Shown here piece by piece: positions 25,334 to 34,597 of a DNA stretch of 64,000 bases. Origin of the DNA: F1-80-MAGs062 sp046345315. GTDB lineage: Bacteria; Planctomycetota; Planctomycetia; Planctomycetales; Planctomycetaceae. The DNA is taken from positions 69,833 through 133,832 of the forward strand of contig JBKDKA010000198.1 in assembly GCA_046345315.1 (NCBI GenBank). The letters are read 5' to 3'. The translations under genes were made by a program, and so were the position numbers. Under the pieces are notes generated by a model, which was given only the letters and a program-made list of their open reading frames with translations, was not told where the DNA came from and did not search any database. Positions within the stretch are counted from its first letter, which is position 1. Every line of letters begins with the position of its first letter.

Positions 25334-26249
25334 GATGAGTCTGTCCGACAGAACACATCAATCGATCAAAAAGATCATCGACCAGCATGCGAGTCTCCTC
25401 GTCAAGACGCCACGAAAATGGACGGCGTCGACGGTCGCTTTGGAACAACCCGCGCCGGACCATCAGATACTTTTCGATCGCAAGAAAACCGTCGAGTCCC
25501 GCCTGCAGCTGAAGCGCCACGATTCCGCTCACCAGTGCCGAAAGCTCCAGAGCTCGATCACTGTCGCCCCCCTTCAGCGCATTCCACATCTGCACAATAC
25601 CATCGAGCAGATCACACCCGGGCATCGTGCCTGTCAGTCCGCGTCGCCATGCATCAATCAGCAGCATTCCGCCAGAACCATCAAAACACTTTGCTCGCCC
25701 CTGAGTCGCGTCGCGGAGCGCTGAAAGATTCGGCCCCGCCGGAGACGCTTCCGGCTTGAACAGAATCTTCTCGGGAGAATAAACCTCCAGAAGACGTGCG
25801 TAAAAACTGACGGGAATTGCTTTCCCTACGTACGAAGAGGCATCCTGCACAATCAGCGGTATTCGAACACTGTCCGCAATCGCTGTGAAGTAATCCCAGA
25901 GCTCAGACTCCGGAAGAGCACACGTGACCGGCGGAATCGCCATCAACGCTGTGCATCCGGCATCCTCCGCGGATTTTGCATATCGGACCGCCCCGCGGGT
26001 GCTCTCCGCACCACAGCTCGCAACAACGGCAGCACGACCTGAAACAAACCGGACAATGGCCGACGTCAGTTCCAGTCGCTCAGTTTCCGTGAGACGCAGA
26101 ATCTCCGATACCATTCCGGTACAGACGCCATCAGCCCCGATCCGGACTGCCCAGTCAATCTGTTTCTGCAGTGACTCATGGTCTATGTCGTCCGCTTCCG
26201 TGAACGGTGTGTGCAGAATCGGAAAAACACCCGCCAGTGAATGCACCAT
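25320..26249 (-). CDS. Dihydrodipicolinate synthase/N-acetylneuraminate lyase family protein
   Basis: This is a class I aldolase-fold TIM barrel of 309 residues. The Schiff-base lysine is present in ILFKPEASP (Lys165). The pyruvate-binding TTGE motif is altered to GVCTGMVSE (41-49). The YNxP motif with the catalytic Tyr of DHDPS is replaced by VQDASSY (134-140), so true DapA activity is unlikely. Its close coupling with an MFS transporter (14-bp overlap) and a Gfo/Idh gene 69 bp upstream suggests a 2-keto sugar-acid lyase or dehydratase. The substrate is unknown. Confidence 0.85.
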   Translation of the reverse strand: MVHSLAGVFPILHTPFTEADDIDHESLQKQIDWAVRIGADGVCTGMVSEILRLTETERLELTSAIVRFVSGRAAVVASCGAESTRGAVRYAKSAEDAGCTALMAIPPVTCALPESELWDYFTAIADSVRIPLIVQDASSYVGKAIPVSFYARLLEVYSPEKILFKPEASPAGPNLSALRDATQGRAKCFDGSGGMLLIDAWRRGLTGTMPGCDLLDGIVQMWNALKGGDSDRALELSALVSGIVALQLQAGLDGFLAIEKYLMVRRGLFQSDRRRRPFSWRLDEETRMLVDDLFDRLMCSVGQTHHESA

Positions 26250-26318
26250 GGTCCAGCTTTCCAGCCCTTCAATTCACGGAATAACACCTGTGTATCGCTG
26301 CAATCGCAGTCCCGCTGC

Positions 26319-27362
26319 TCATCGCAGTCGGACAGACTTGCCGGTTCGAGATGATTCGTAAATCGCCAGAATGATCTCCACACTGCGACGGCCCTCGGCA
26401 CCATCAACCAGAGGTGCCCTGCCCTCTCGAATTGCGTCCAGAAAATCCGTCAGCTGGAGCTGATGTCCGACAAAAGAAATTGCTTTGGGGTCGGATGCTC
26501 CACCCGTGCTTGATGAACTGACTCCGAATCGCCTGCGGATCTCTTCGTCCTGAGGCTGCGGATCCGCGAACTCCCACCGCAGAATGGAATCCTGTTCCAC
26601 AATGACAGTACCGCGGCTTCCATGAATCTCCGTCTTCTTGAGCATTCCCGGCCAGGCGGCAGTGCTGGCCTCCAGAACACCTATAGCTCCATTGGCAAAT
26701 TTCAGACAGGCAACGCCGGCATCTTCCACTTCAATCCGCTCATGAGCCAGTGTGCCGGTGAAGCCAGCAATCTCCGTCACGTCACCCATCAGCCAGTACA
26801 GCAGGTCGACGTTGTGGATCGCCTGATTCATGAAGGCCCCGCCGCCATCCAGAGCCCAGGTTCCTCGCCATCCACCCCCGTCATAATACTCCTGAGTTCG
26901 CCACCACTTGACGTAAGAATCACCCAGAGTCAGCCTGCCGAATCTTCCCGCAGCGATTGCATCCCTCAGTGCCATGTTAGCCGGGCTGAAGCGAGACGGA
27001 AAAATCGTGCAGAGCTTGACGCCGGAATCCTGACATGCCTGAATCAGTCGGTCACAGCGTTCAAGAGTGATCTCCAGCGGCTTCTCGACCACCACATGCT
27101 TACCGGCACGCGCACAGACAACCGCTGGCTCAAGATGAGCTCCACTCGGAGTACAGATATTCACAACATGAATATCCGAATTCTTCAGCATCTCTTCGAG
27201 CGATGAGTACGCGGTGCAGTTGTACTCGGAGGCAAACGCATTTGCCTTCTCGGCACTCTGATTGAAACAGCCAACAACGCGAGCACCCGGGATTGCCTGA
27301 ATGGCCTTCGCATGAAAATGCGAGATCATCCCGGTACCGATGATTCCGAAACCAACTGTCAT
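26319..27362 (-). CDS. Gfo/Idh/MocA family oxidoreductase
   Basis: The 347-residue cytoplasmic enzyme has no leader. The Rossmann motif VGFGIIGTGMISHFHAKAI is at 3-21, and the Lys motif VVVEKPLEITLERCD occurs near residue 95, followed by a His-rich catalytic region (AIHNVDLLYWLMGD). It is the first gene of the operon with the DapA-like and MFS genes and probably oxidises a sugar or sugar acid taken up by the transporter. tyrS ends 55 bp upstream on the same strand, so read-through is possible. The substrate is not predictable. Confidence 0.9.
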   Translation of the reverse strand: MTVGFGIIGTGMISHFHAKAIQAIPGARVVGCFNQSAEKANAFASEYNCTAYSSLEEMLKNSDIHVVNICTPSGAHLEPAVVCARAGKHVVVEKPLEITLERCDRLIQACQDSGVKLCTIFPSRFSPANMALRDAIAAGRFGRLTLGDSYVKWWRTQEYYDGGGWRGTWALDGGGAFMNQAIHNVDLLYWLMGDVTEIAGFTGTLAHERIEVEDAGVACLKFANGAIGVLEASTAAWPGMLKKTEIHGSRGTVIVEQDSILRWEFADPQPQDEEIRRRFGVSSSSTGGASDPKAISFVGHQLQLTDFLDAIREGRAPLVDGAEGRRSVEIILAIYESSRTGKSVRLR

Positions 27363-27417
27363 CCGATGAGTTCCTGTCTGGAGAGTTTGTCGCCGACAAT
27401 GAAAAGGGATCAGGCTA

Positions 27418-28647
27418 TCAGCTCAGACGGACACGACAGAATTTCTTTCTGCCAGCCCAGACGAGCAACCCGTCTTCCACAACAATCTTCTGATCGGCGG
27501 CGGAGATCGTTTCCTTGTCTGCTCCGATCTTGGCGCCCCCCTGAGCAATCAGTCGTCTCGCTTCACTTCCTGAGGGACAAAGCTCCAGAGCTGTCAGCAG
27601 ACGAAATGCCGGCAACGCTCCGTCAGTCAGCAGCGAAGAGCTCAACACGACTTCCGGAATATCCGTCGGCAGAGCACCACCACCGATTTCCGCCTGCCAG
27701 CGATCTGCGGCCTGTGCAGCATCAGTATCGCTGTGGTACTGCGAGATGACAGTCTTTGCCAGCAGGACTTTCGCGTCTTTCGGATGACCGGCCAGAAGAG
27801 TGTCGACTTCGTCGAGCGGAATCTGAGTCAGCAGCTCGAAGAACATTCGCATGACCTGATCCGGCAGCTGCATGAACTTCTTCATCATCTCATAAGGCGT
27901 TTCGCTGATCCCGATGTAGTTCCCGAGACTCTTTCCCATGCGACGGACACCGTCCAGCCCGACCAGGATCGGTGACATCATCCCGATCTGCTGCTGTTGT
28001 CCCTCCTGAGACTGCAGGTCACGCGCCAGCATGAAACTGTAAAGCTGCTCAGTTCCTCCCAGCTCCACATCAGCACGGATCTCCACACTGTCCCAGGCCT
28101 GCATCACCGGATACAGACATTCGTGCAGAAAGATCGCACGCTCTTCGCGAAATCTTTTCGCAAAATCATCGCGACTGAGCAGCTGCGCAATGGTGACTCT
28201 GCCGCACAACCCAAGCACCTGAGCGAAGGACATTTTTCCGAACCAGTCTCCGTTCCGGTGAACCTCCGCTTTGCTCAGATCCACGACCTTTCCGACCTGA
28301 GAAAGGTAGTTCTGAGCATTGTGTTCGACTTCGGATTCCGTCAGCCGTTTGCTGCGAGCTTCGTCGCGCCCACTCGGATCCCCCACCATGGCGGTGTAGT
28401 TGCCGATAATGATTACCGCCTGATGTCCCAGATCCTGAAACTGTCGGATCTTCCGCAACGGCACAGTATGTCCGAGATGCACATCGATGCCGGTCGGATC
28501 AATCCCGTACTTCACTCGAAGCGGCCTGCCCGACTCGAAACTCTGCTGCAGCTTCCGTCGGAGCTCCTCTTCCGGAACGATCTTTTCAATGCCCCGGGTC
28601 AGCAGCTTCAACTGATCGTCAACTGACGCAAAATTACTGGCCATCAC
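27418..28647 (-). CDS. tyrS: Tyrosine--tRNA ligase
   Basis: TyrS attaches Tyr to tRNA-Tyr. The 409-residue protein has the class I HIGH motif as HLGHTVPLRK (57-66), the adjacent GNYTAMVGDPSGRDEAR region, and a KMSKS-like loop RMGKSLGNYIGI (about 235-246). An S4 RNA-binding domain ends the protein (LIAQGGAKIGADKETISAADQ). This architecture, with a variant KMSKS loop, is common for the TyrZ-type enzyme. The two adjacent Met codons make the start at 28647 or three bases later ambiguous. Confidence 0.95.
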   Translation of the reverse strand: MMASNFASVDDQLKLLTRGIEKIVPEEELRRKLQQSFESGRPLRVKYGIDPTGIDVHLGHTVPLRKIRQFQDLGHQAVIIIGNYTAMVGDPSGRDEARSKRLTESEVEHNAQNYLSQVGKVVDLSKAEVHRNGDWFGKMSFAQVLGLCGRVTIAQLLSRDDFAKRFREERAIFLHECLYPVMQAWDSVEIRADVELGGTEQLYSFMLARDLQSQEGQQQQIGMMSPILVGLDGVRRMGKSLGNYIGISETPYEMMKKFMQLPDQVMRMFFELLTQIPLDEVDTLLAGHPKDAKVLLAKTVISQYHSDTDAAQAADRWQAEIGGGALPTDIPEVVLSSSLLTDGALPAFRLLTALELCPSGSEARRLIAQGGAKIGADKETISAADQKIVVEDGLLVWAGRKKFCRVRLS

Positions 28648-28698
28648 TCACTCTTCTGACGAACGACAGATTGAAACGTGACTCCGCGAGCATCCGGA

Positions 28699-29733
28699 TC
28701 AGACCAGAGCACATCCCGCGAGAAGCATATTAAAACCATTGAACAAAAGATGCACCATGATCACAGTGCGATAACTTCGACGACGAATGTAAGTGTAGCT
28801 CAGCATGAATGCCAGCGGCAGCAGAGCCAGCGAATCCGGAAAACCATGAGCAAGACAAAAGCAGATGGACGAAAAGACGGCTCCCGTTTTCGTCAGCCCC
28901 ATCTGAGTCAATCCGCCAAAAACCACGACGCGGTAGAACAACTCCTCGACAACCGGAGCAATTCCGATCGCCAGGATGACGATCAGAAAAACACCAGTCA
29001 ACGGAATCCCCTCCGACAGCATCTCGAGAAACGGGTGCGACTCGACAGTACCGCCGGTCAGAAGCTCCATCACTTTCATGATGCCGATACGCAGGACTGT
29101 GGTCGGCAGGTACGTCAGCAGGAACACCTCCGCTGCGAATCGCAGCTCTTTACCGTAGTGATACGGCTCGCTCAATGAAGGAGCTGAATCCGCTGAGGGA
29201 ACTGACTCAGATATTTCAACTCGTTCAGGGAAAGGCATCTCCGCTGTGCCGATGTCCTCGGAAGAAACAGTGAGTGCTTGCCCATTGAACACTTCTCGCG
29301 ATGCTTCAAACAGACTCACACGACCATTCCGACTGGCCGCCAGCACCATCCCACCGAACGCAAAGAATACGATACCGTCAAGCACGACGTTCTGAAGAAG
29401 CATGGAGATCATCTGTTCGCTGGAGACAACTCCGCTTTCAAGCGTCTCTGCAGCTGGCTGAAACAACGATGCCGTTGCCATCAGAGCCGTCATGGCACCG
29501 AGCACACAGCCAATGAGTGTCAGCGTCTCGGGGACTCTTAACAGACCTCGATCCGCCTGAGGCAGCAGCGGTATGCCTTTTCGCAGACCGGCACCACGTA
29601 CCAGAATCGAAAAAAGGCTTGATGTCATCGCCGAAAGGACGAGCATGGATGCTGCGACCTGCCCGGGACTGACATTTCCTTCCGCAACCGCGTCAGCCAC
29701 TGCCAGCATTGTCAGATCCGGATTCATTGTCAT
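28699..29733 (-). CDS. CPBP family intramembrane metalloprotease
   Basis: This is a predicted multi-pass membrane protease of the CAAX-protease/bacteriocin-processing family. The 344 residues include the diagnostic motifs: the glutamate pair in PVVEELFYRVVVFGG (about 258), the conserved FxxxH motif (FCLAHGFPDS) and the C-terminal HLLFNGFNM with a conserved His/Asn. The N-terminal half (about 15-130) is a hydrophobic extension. The substrate is unknown. Both the M and the following TM codons could serve as start. It is separated by 51 bp from tyrS downstream. Confidence 0.88.
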   Translation of the reverse strand: MTMNPDLTMLAVADAVAEGNVSPGQVAASMLVLSAMTSSLFSILVRGAGLRKGIPLLPQADRGLLRVPETLTLIGCVLGAMTALMATASLFQPAAETLESGVVSSEQMISMLLQNVVLDGIVFFAFGGMVLAASRNGRVSLFEASREVFNGQALTVSSEDIGTAEMPFPERVEISESVPSADSAPSLSEPYHYGKELRFAAEVFLLTYLPTTVLRIGIMKVMELLTGGTVESHPFLEMLSEGIPLTGVFLIVILAIGIAPVVEELFYRVVVFGGLTQMGLTKTGAVFSSICFCLAHGFPDSLALLPLAFMLSYTYIRRRSYRTVIMVHLLFNGFNMLLAGCALV

Positions 29734-29847
29734 TGGAAATCTTCACCAGCCCGGAACTGCAATGTGTTTGCTCCGAAGCGGTTCGCTCCGTAGCAGCATG
29801 ATTTCAACGTGAAAAGCTGAAAAAGAATTTCTCTGGCAGCAGTGTGC

Positions 29848-29875
29848 TTGATCAGTTATCACGACGGAATACTAT
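29848..29875 (+). promoter_or_regulatory. Possible sigma-70-type promoter for trpC
   Basis: TTGATC (29848-29853) and TACTAT (29870-29875) are separated by 16 bp. Transcription would start about 26 bp before the TTG start of trpC, where GCGGAG provides a ribosome-binding site. The match is by eye and moderate only. Confidence 0.4.
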
Positions 29876-29908
29876 CCGCAATTCATATCAGAACGCGGAG
29901 AATAAATC

Positions 29909-30694
29909 TTGTCGACCATTCTGGACGAAATCATTCAGCACAAAGTGACGGAGATTGCTGCTGCAAAAAGCAGGCTCCCCTGGGATGAACTGCGTTCACG
30001 AATCCCCGGCAGCCATCCTGTCCGAGGCTTCCTGAAAGCCATCAGACAGGCGCAGCCCCCCGCGCTCATCGCTGAAGTGAAGAAAGCTTCTCCCTCCGTC
30101 GGCCTGATCCGCCCCGATTTTGATCCCGTCTCAATCGCTCGCGACTACGAGTTGTCCGGGGCCACATGCCTGAGCATACTCACCGATGAACGCTTCTTCC
30201 AGGGGCACATCGACTACCTGCGACAGATCCGCGCTGCAGTCTCGATACCGGTCATGCGGAAGGAGTTCATCATTGATCGCTACCAGATCGCGGAAGCTCG
30301 AGTCGCCGGAGCTGACTGTGTACTGCTGATCGCTGAGTGCCTCGACGACGAACAGCTACAGGACCTTCATGATTACGCTCATGAACTCGGAATGGACACC
30401 CTGATCGAACTCTACGATGCAGAAAACCTTCCTCGAGTTCTTTCCACGGGCGCGGAACTGATCGGGATCAACAATCGAGACCTGCGAACCTTTCATACAA
30501 CGCTGGATCACACCTTCAGACTTCAGCCGGAGATCCCCGCAGACGTGACGCTCATCAGTGAGAGCGGAATCCGAAACCATGAAGATGTCCTTCGTCTCAG
30601 AGCTGCGGGCATCGGCGGGATCCTCGTTGGTGAATCCCTGATGAGAGAGCCCGACATCCAGAATGCCGTCAGGAAACTGATGAAGGGAAACTGA
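29909..30694 (+). CDS. trpC: Indole-3-glycerol phosphate synthase
   Basis: TrpC closes the indole ring in tryptophan synthesis. The 261-residue (beta/alpha)8 barrel shows the family motifs: ALIAEVKKASPSVGLI (catalytic Lys), VMRKEFIIDRYQIAEARVAGADCVLLI, LIGINNRDLRTF and LISESGIRN. The start is TTG 29909, with GCGGAG upstream. No ATG fits, and MSTILDEII aligns with the family N-terminus. It is not clustered with other trp genes. A putative promoter lies at 29848-29875. Confidence 0.96.
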   Translation: MSTILDEIIQHKVTEIAAAKSRLPWDELRSRIPGSHPVRGFLKAIRQAQPPALIAEVKKASPSVGLIRPDFDPVSIARDYELSGATCLSILTDERFFQGHIDYLRQIRAAVSIPVMRKEFIIDRYQIAEARVAGADCVLLIAECLDDEQLQDLHDYAHELGMDTLIELYDAENLPRVLSTGAELIGINNRDLRTFHTTLDHTFRLQPEIPADVTLISESGIRNHEDVLRLRAAGIGGILVGESLMREPDIQNAVRKLMKGN

Positions 30695-30858
30695 CCATTG
30701 AACAGCTTTCCAGTCGGCTGCGACTCGCTCAGTTGTTTCCCGTGATCGGAAGTGTAATCACCGTGACTCAGGGATGGCCCTGATCAGCCATTACTGCCGG
30801 ACCAGCCATATGGCATGGCAATCGGCAGAAACCATCAATATCAAAAAGGACGCCCGCC

Positions 30859-31458
30859 GTGAATTCCTCCGTCGAACAGGTTCTGGTCATTCCAACCTCC
30901 GTTTTTCATGACACCGGATACTTCCAGGGATTCTGCCCGGATATCGAAAAGTATCTGGATGTCATTCTGAATCCGATTCACGCCAGTTACAGGCCTCGAC
31001 CGGAAATGGAACAGGACCCTTCGTTCAAACAGCTCATTCCGTACTGCGTGTTTCGCTGCAACGGTGAGGTTTTCTACTATCAGCGAGGAAACTCCCAGGG
31101 AGAAAGCAGGCTCCACGCGAAGCGATCCGTCGGAGTCGGCGGACACGTTTCCACGCTGGATCTGAATCGCGAAGCATCTCCTTATCTGGAAGGAATGCGG
31201 CGTGAAATTGAGGAAGAAGTGGAACTTGAGTGTGGATGGGTGGAATCGTGTATCGGCCTGATTAATGACGACCAGACAGACGTTGGAAAAGTTCATCTCG
31301 GAATAGTTCACCTGTTCGAACTGGACAATCCCAAAGTTCAGCCACGTGAAAAGTCGATGATAAACGCAGGGTTCGCACCTCCGTTACAACTGGTGCGGCA
31401 AATGGATGAATTTGAGACATGGTCACAGATCTGCCTCAATTATCTGGTTGGAGAGTAA
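30859..31458 (+). CDS. Nudix hydrolase family protein
   Basis: The 199 residues contain a variant Nudix box: GVGGHVST, then an acidic helix MRREIEEEVELE (113-124), where REIEEEVEL matches the RExxEExGU core with Glu for Gly. The loop before the helix is longer than in classical MutT. The family resembles COG4112-like putative phosphoesterases. The GTG start at 30859 has a good AAAAGGA upstream. Three bases separate its stop from the ATG of the secreted protein downstream, so they form an operon. The substrate is unknown. Confidence 0.8.
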   Translation: MNSSVEQVLVIPTSVFHDTGYFQGFCPDIEKYLDVILNPIHASYRPRPEMEQDPSFKQLIPYCVFRCNGEVFYYQRGNSQGESRLHAKRSVGVGGHVSTLDLNREASPYLEGMRREIEEEVELECGWVESCIGLINDDQTDVGKVHLGIVHLFELDNPKVQPREKSMINAGFAPPLQLVRQMDEFETWSQICLNYLVGE

Positions 31459-31461
31459 ACA

Positions 31462-32139
31462 ATGAAAAAATTCAGTGCCGTACTTCTGCCTGCAGTGCTG
31501 CTGCTCGGCAGTGTGTCCAGCGTATCGGGCGAAGAAAAGACAGCTGCAGCGGCACCGGCAAAGGCTCCTGCACAGGGCCAGATCTCCGAGGCTGAGCTGG
31601 GAGAGCTGCTGGCAGCCATCGGTGTCAAACCGACAAAAACAGAACAACGTTACGATTTTGCGTTCAAGACCAGCTACCGTGGTGAAGAGTGGAAATTCAC
31701 CATGTCGACGGTTCTGAGTCAGAACGGCGAATCCATCTGGGTGATGGCATGGCTGGACCAGATTCCTCAGAAAACCAACGAAGTCCCGAAAACAGCTCTG
31801 CTTCGTCTTCTGGCTGCCAACGACCGACTCGGGAACGGGAAGTTCTTCGCCTACATTCCCACGAATAAGCGATTCGTTCTTCAGCGTGTCGTGAAGAATG
31901 AGAATATCACGAACAAAGAGATGATGAAGATCCTTCAGGATCTCGCAGCAAGCGTTGCTGATGAATACCCGACATGGTCTGTTTCCGGATGGGCTCCGAA
32001 GACTGATCAGCAGGTCGCAGAACCGGACGGAAGCGAACGTTCTGTGCCGCAGAATCCAACGGCCGCCAGCCGATCAGCCGCCCCGGCAACGAAGACCTCG
32101 GAATCCGGGTCCAAGTTTGAAGGACGAAAAATTCAGTAA
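31462..32139 (+). CDS. Secreted protein with YbjN/CesT-like fold, function unknown
   Basis: A signal peptide (MKKFSAVLLPAVLLLGSVSSVSGEE) is followed by an Ala/Pro-rich linker. A compact domain (about 42-165) has alternating strands and helices (YDFAFKTSYRGEEWKFTMS, WVMAWLDQIP, LLRLLAANDRLG) that resemble YbjN or type III secretion chaperone-like folds, and a Ser/Pro-rich tail ends the protein. Placement in the family is inference. It is tightly linked to the Nudix gene. A strong terminator follows at 32200-32233. Confidence 0.75.
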   Translation: MKKFSAVLLPAVLLLGSVSSVSGEEKTAAAAPAKAPAQGQISEAELGELLAAIGVKPTKTEQRYDFAFKTSYRGEEWKFTMSTVLSQNGESIWVMAWLDQIPQKTNEVPKTALLRLLAANDRLGNGKFFAYIPTNKRFVLQRVVKNENITNKEMMKILQDLAASVADEYPTWSVSGWAPKTDQQVAEPDGSERSVPQNPTAASRSAAPATKTSESGSKFEGRKIQ

Positions 32140-32199
32140 GCGACAAGCTGAAACTGATCATCTTCTGCATCAGAAGCAGGAGTTCAGGTTCCAACCAGG

Positions 32200-32233
32200 A
32201 TCCGGCAACGAGCTTCGTTGCCGGATTTTTTTT
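32200..32233 (+). terminator. Rho-independent terminator after the Nudix/secreted-protein pair
   Basis: ATCCGGCAACG and CGTTGCCGGAT form an 11-bp perfect stem around a short loop (AGCTT), directly followed by a run of T. It lies 61 bp after the stop of the secreted protein and separates it from the gene at 32345, ruling out a start for that gene further upstream. Confidence 0.92.
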
Positions 32234-32344
32234 CGTTTCATGCCGCCAAAACGAAGTCACGGCTTCGGATCAGAACAAGCGTCGACGCGGATTTTTCCCC
32301 GAGGGCTGTTGAACGATACATCGGGAAACGTTATCCCTTCGGGG

Positions 32345-32779
32345 ATGAATACAGAAAATACCGCCGACAATACATTCGAGTCGCTGATTCACTCACGAAA
32401 AGCATGGCTCGAGTCAATTCTTCGACCCTGGTGCCGTTCAGCATCTCTTGCCGATCTGCGTCGCGCTGAACTGGAATGGACAGACATTGCCGGAAGAGCA
32501 TCGCCTCAGCAGACACTCTGGAAGTGGGCCTGGGAACGCTTCCCGGAGCTGATTCATGAGGGACTGCAGGGGCTCGACGAAACATACCCGGTCGAGGTCA
32601 TTCTCCTCGACGGCACGAGACTCGAAGGATTTCCTGACGGTCGGCGAAGCCAGAACGGACAGCTGTTCCTCGTCCTTCGCTCCGGGGTGCATGGCTCCGG
32701 GCAATCGCAACATGAGGAAGCTGGCCCGCTGGGCATTGACCAGATTCAGACGGTCAGGCGAACCCCCGACCTATCGTGA
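32345..32779 (+). CDS. Hypothetical protein
   Basis: The family is not recognised. Counted from the ATG at 32345 it has 144 residues. The frame is open from 31955, but the strong terminator at 32200-32233 makes starts upstream of it improbable; an ATG at 32240 just after the terminator is possible. Residues are mixed charged/hydrophobic with Trp-rich helices (LRRAELEWTDIAGRA, TLWKWAWERFP) and a C-terminal beta-like part (VEVILLDGTRLEG). It overlaps the convergent HlyD-like gene by 9 bp. Confidence 0.6.
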   Translation: MNTENTADNTFESLIHSRKAWLESILRPWCRSASLADLRRAELEWTDIAGRASPQQTLWKWAWERFPELIHEGLQGLDETYPVEVILLDGTRLEGFPDGRRSQNGQLFLVLRSGVHGSGQSQHEEAGPLGIDQIQTVRRTPDLS

Positions 32780-34597
32780 ACGGCCGGGGACAACATCGAT
32801 CCGAGTGCCAATCGGGACCGATGGCCAGAGTCGCCCGATCGGGTCAATTCGCACTGATGCAAGACCATCCGAACTGTCTGGGCTCTGCTCTGCCAGAACC
32901 GGGACAACCGAGACCTTACCGCGACAGACCACGGAGTCAGGAAAAAGCACCTGAACCTCTGCGCCTTCACGGAAAGCCGAGATTCGTCGGGCCGGAACAT
33001 GGGCGATGATGAATCGATCTTCGTTGTGAAGCAGACGCACAAGCGCAGCACCACCGTTCACTGAGTCACCAACATGACACTGCAGATCACCGACAATCCC
33101 GTGTACGGGACTCGAGACCGTGATTTCGGGTGCCGCATTCATCACCTCAGAAATCTTCGCCGAGAGCTCAGAAATTTCTGCCTCCAGCTGACTGACTCCC
33201 GAGGCTCGATCCACCTGCTCCGGCAGAGAATCCCTCATTTCCTCCAGCTTTGTGATCCACTCCCTCTGGTCACCCCTGGCTTCACTGGAAATGACTTTTC
33301 GCGAGTTCAACTCTGAAGGACTCGACGATGGCATTCCCGGAACAACCATTTCGTCCTCGATACTGCTCCTGGAATCATCCTGACCGGGCACAACCGGAGT
33401 CCGTGATGAATCGGCAGAATCTGCCGATTCCAAAGCCTGTTCTGACTCAGCGACTTCGGAAAGACTCGCCGCGCGTGCCGGAACGCTCGACGCAACCTTT
33501 GGTGACTCCGAATCGGATCCTTTCGTTCGCTTCAACGCTGGTTCGTCTCTTACTGCGGTTGCCGGAAGACGAGGCGAACCTTTCCACTGAGTCACTCTGC
33601 CCGTTCGACCACTGAAAAACATCATGCCGGCAGTCGCCTGAGCAACAGCATTCGGTTCCACAGCGATCGACTGACTGGCATCGTCAGATATCGATGGATC
33701 AGGCACCAGAGGATCAGGCACCATCCCCTGATCATCGGGAATCTGATCTCTGGAAACGTGAACGGCTTCGCTCGGGACTTCACTATCCAGAGGCTCCGAA
33801 ACGGAGAAAGGTTCTTCAGGCAGCGCCGCAGTTCGACTTTTTCTGATCGATCTTTCAGGATCACCGGATTGCATCCGGGAATTTGCCTCAGCAATCTGCC
33901 TCTCGACATCCTGAGACCTCCACGCCACTTCCAGCGACGCCCTCGCACGAGCTCGTTCAAGATTATGCTTCAGATGGACAAGCTGCGCTTGATAGTCCTT
34001 CAGCTTTTGCTCGCAGCCAGCTCGATGCAGCACAAACAGTGGAGTATCCGAATAGACCTCATCACCGGGATTCACCAGTGATTTCTGCAGCACACCATCA
34101 ACAGGAACTCGCACCGTCGTAATGTCAGCGGAAAGAATTCCCGGAACAGCTGTTGATCCTCGTAACCCAACGATGCAGACAGCCAGGAACCCCAGAGTGA
34201 CTGCACAGCATAAGAGTGCGAAGGAACGCAGGATCGACGCGGGAAGAGTGCCAAAACCTGGCTTCATCGGAATCATGGGAATGAGCACTTCTGCAGCAGT
34301 TTCAACCCATCGCTGAGAAACAATCTCCTGCGGCGCGATACGCAGCTCCTCAGCAAACGCAGCAACCTGCCCAGACTTCCAAAGTGCGATCTGACCAAGG
34401 CAATAGACACCCAACTGATTCAGGGTGACGGCCTCGCGAGTCTCGACACCCGAAATGACAGTCAGATCATCTGAATGGCGAGGCGGCTCATCGAAGACAA
34501 TGCCGAAACGTGGGTCGGTTCGAGAGCCCCTTGGCAACGTCCCCAGAATGATCTCAACAGACTTCTGATTCATCCGGTTCGTCCGACTCTGATTCAT
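32771..34597 (-). CDS. HlyD-like membrane-fusion protein with long cytoplasmic domain
   Basis: Residues 1-120 are predicted cytoplasmic. A transmembrane segment follows (about 122-145). Residues 150-185 form the first half of a biotinyl-lipoyl-like domain (VRVPVDGVLQKSLVNPGDEVYSD), then comes a coiled coil (about 185-230). A Ser/Pro/Glu-rich insertion of about 200 residues precedes a second coiled coil and the second half (ITVSSPVHGIVGDLQCHVGDSVNGG). A beta-barrel part ends the protein. The 608 residues are far more than usual HlyD/EmrA proteins. No ABC, RND or MFS partner is adjacent. Planctomycete HlyD-like proteins with cytoplasmic extensions exist, but the role is unknown. Confidence 0.8.
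   Translation of the reverse strand: MNQSRTNRMNQKSVEIILGTLPRGSRTDPRFGIVFDEPPRHSDDLTVISGVETREAVTLNQLGVYCLGQIALWKSGQVAAFAEELRIAPQEIVSQRWVETAAEVLIPMIPMKPGFGTLPASILRSFALLCCAVTLGFLAVCIVGLRGSTAVPGILSADITTVRVPVDGVLQKSLVNPGDEVYSDTPLFVLHRAGCEQKLKDYQAQLVHLKHNLERARARASLEVAWRSQDVERQIAEANSRMQSGDPERSIRKSRTAALPEEPFSVSEPLDSEVPSEAVHVSRDQIPDDQGMVPDPLVPDPSISDDASQSIAVEPNAVAQATAGMMFFSGRTGRVTQWKGSPRLPATAVRDEPALKRTKGSDSESPKVASSVPARAASLSEVAESEQALESADSADSSRTPVVPGQDDSRSSIEDEMVVPGMPSSSPSELNSRKVISSEARGDQREWITKLEEMRDSLPEQVDRASGVSQLEAEISELSAKISEVMNAAPEITVSSPVHGIVGDLQCHVGDSVNGGAALVRLLHNEDRFIIAHVPARRISAFREGAEVQVLFPDSVVCRGKVSVVPVLAEQSPDSSDGLASVRIDPIGRLWPSVPIGTRIDVVPGRSR

Noticed and set aside
8526..27362. Sialic acid catabolic pathway made of the sialidase-like and NanA/DapA-like genes
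   Set aside because: The genes are 15 kb apart, nanE/nanK are not seen, and the NanA-like active site is altered.
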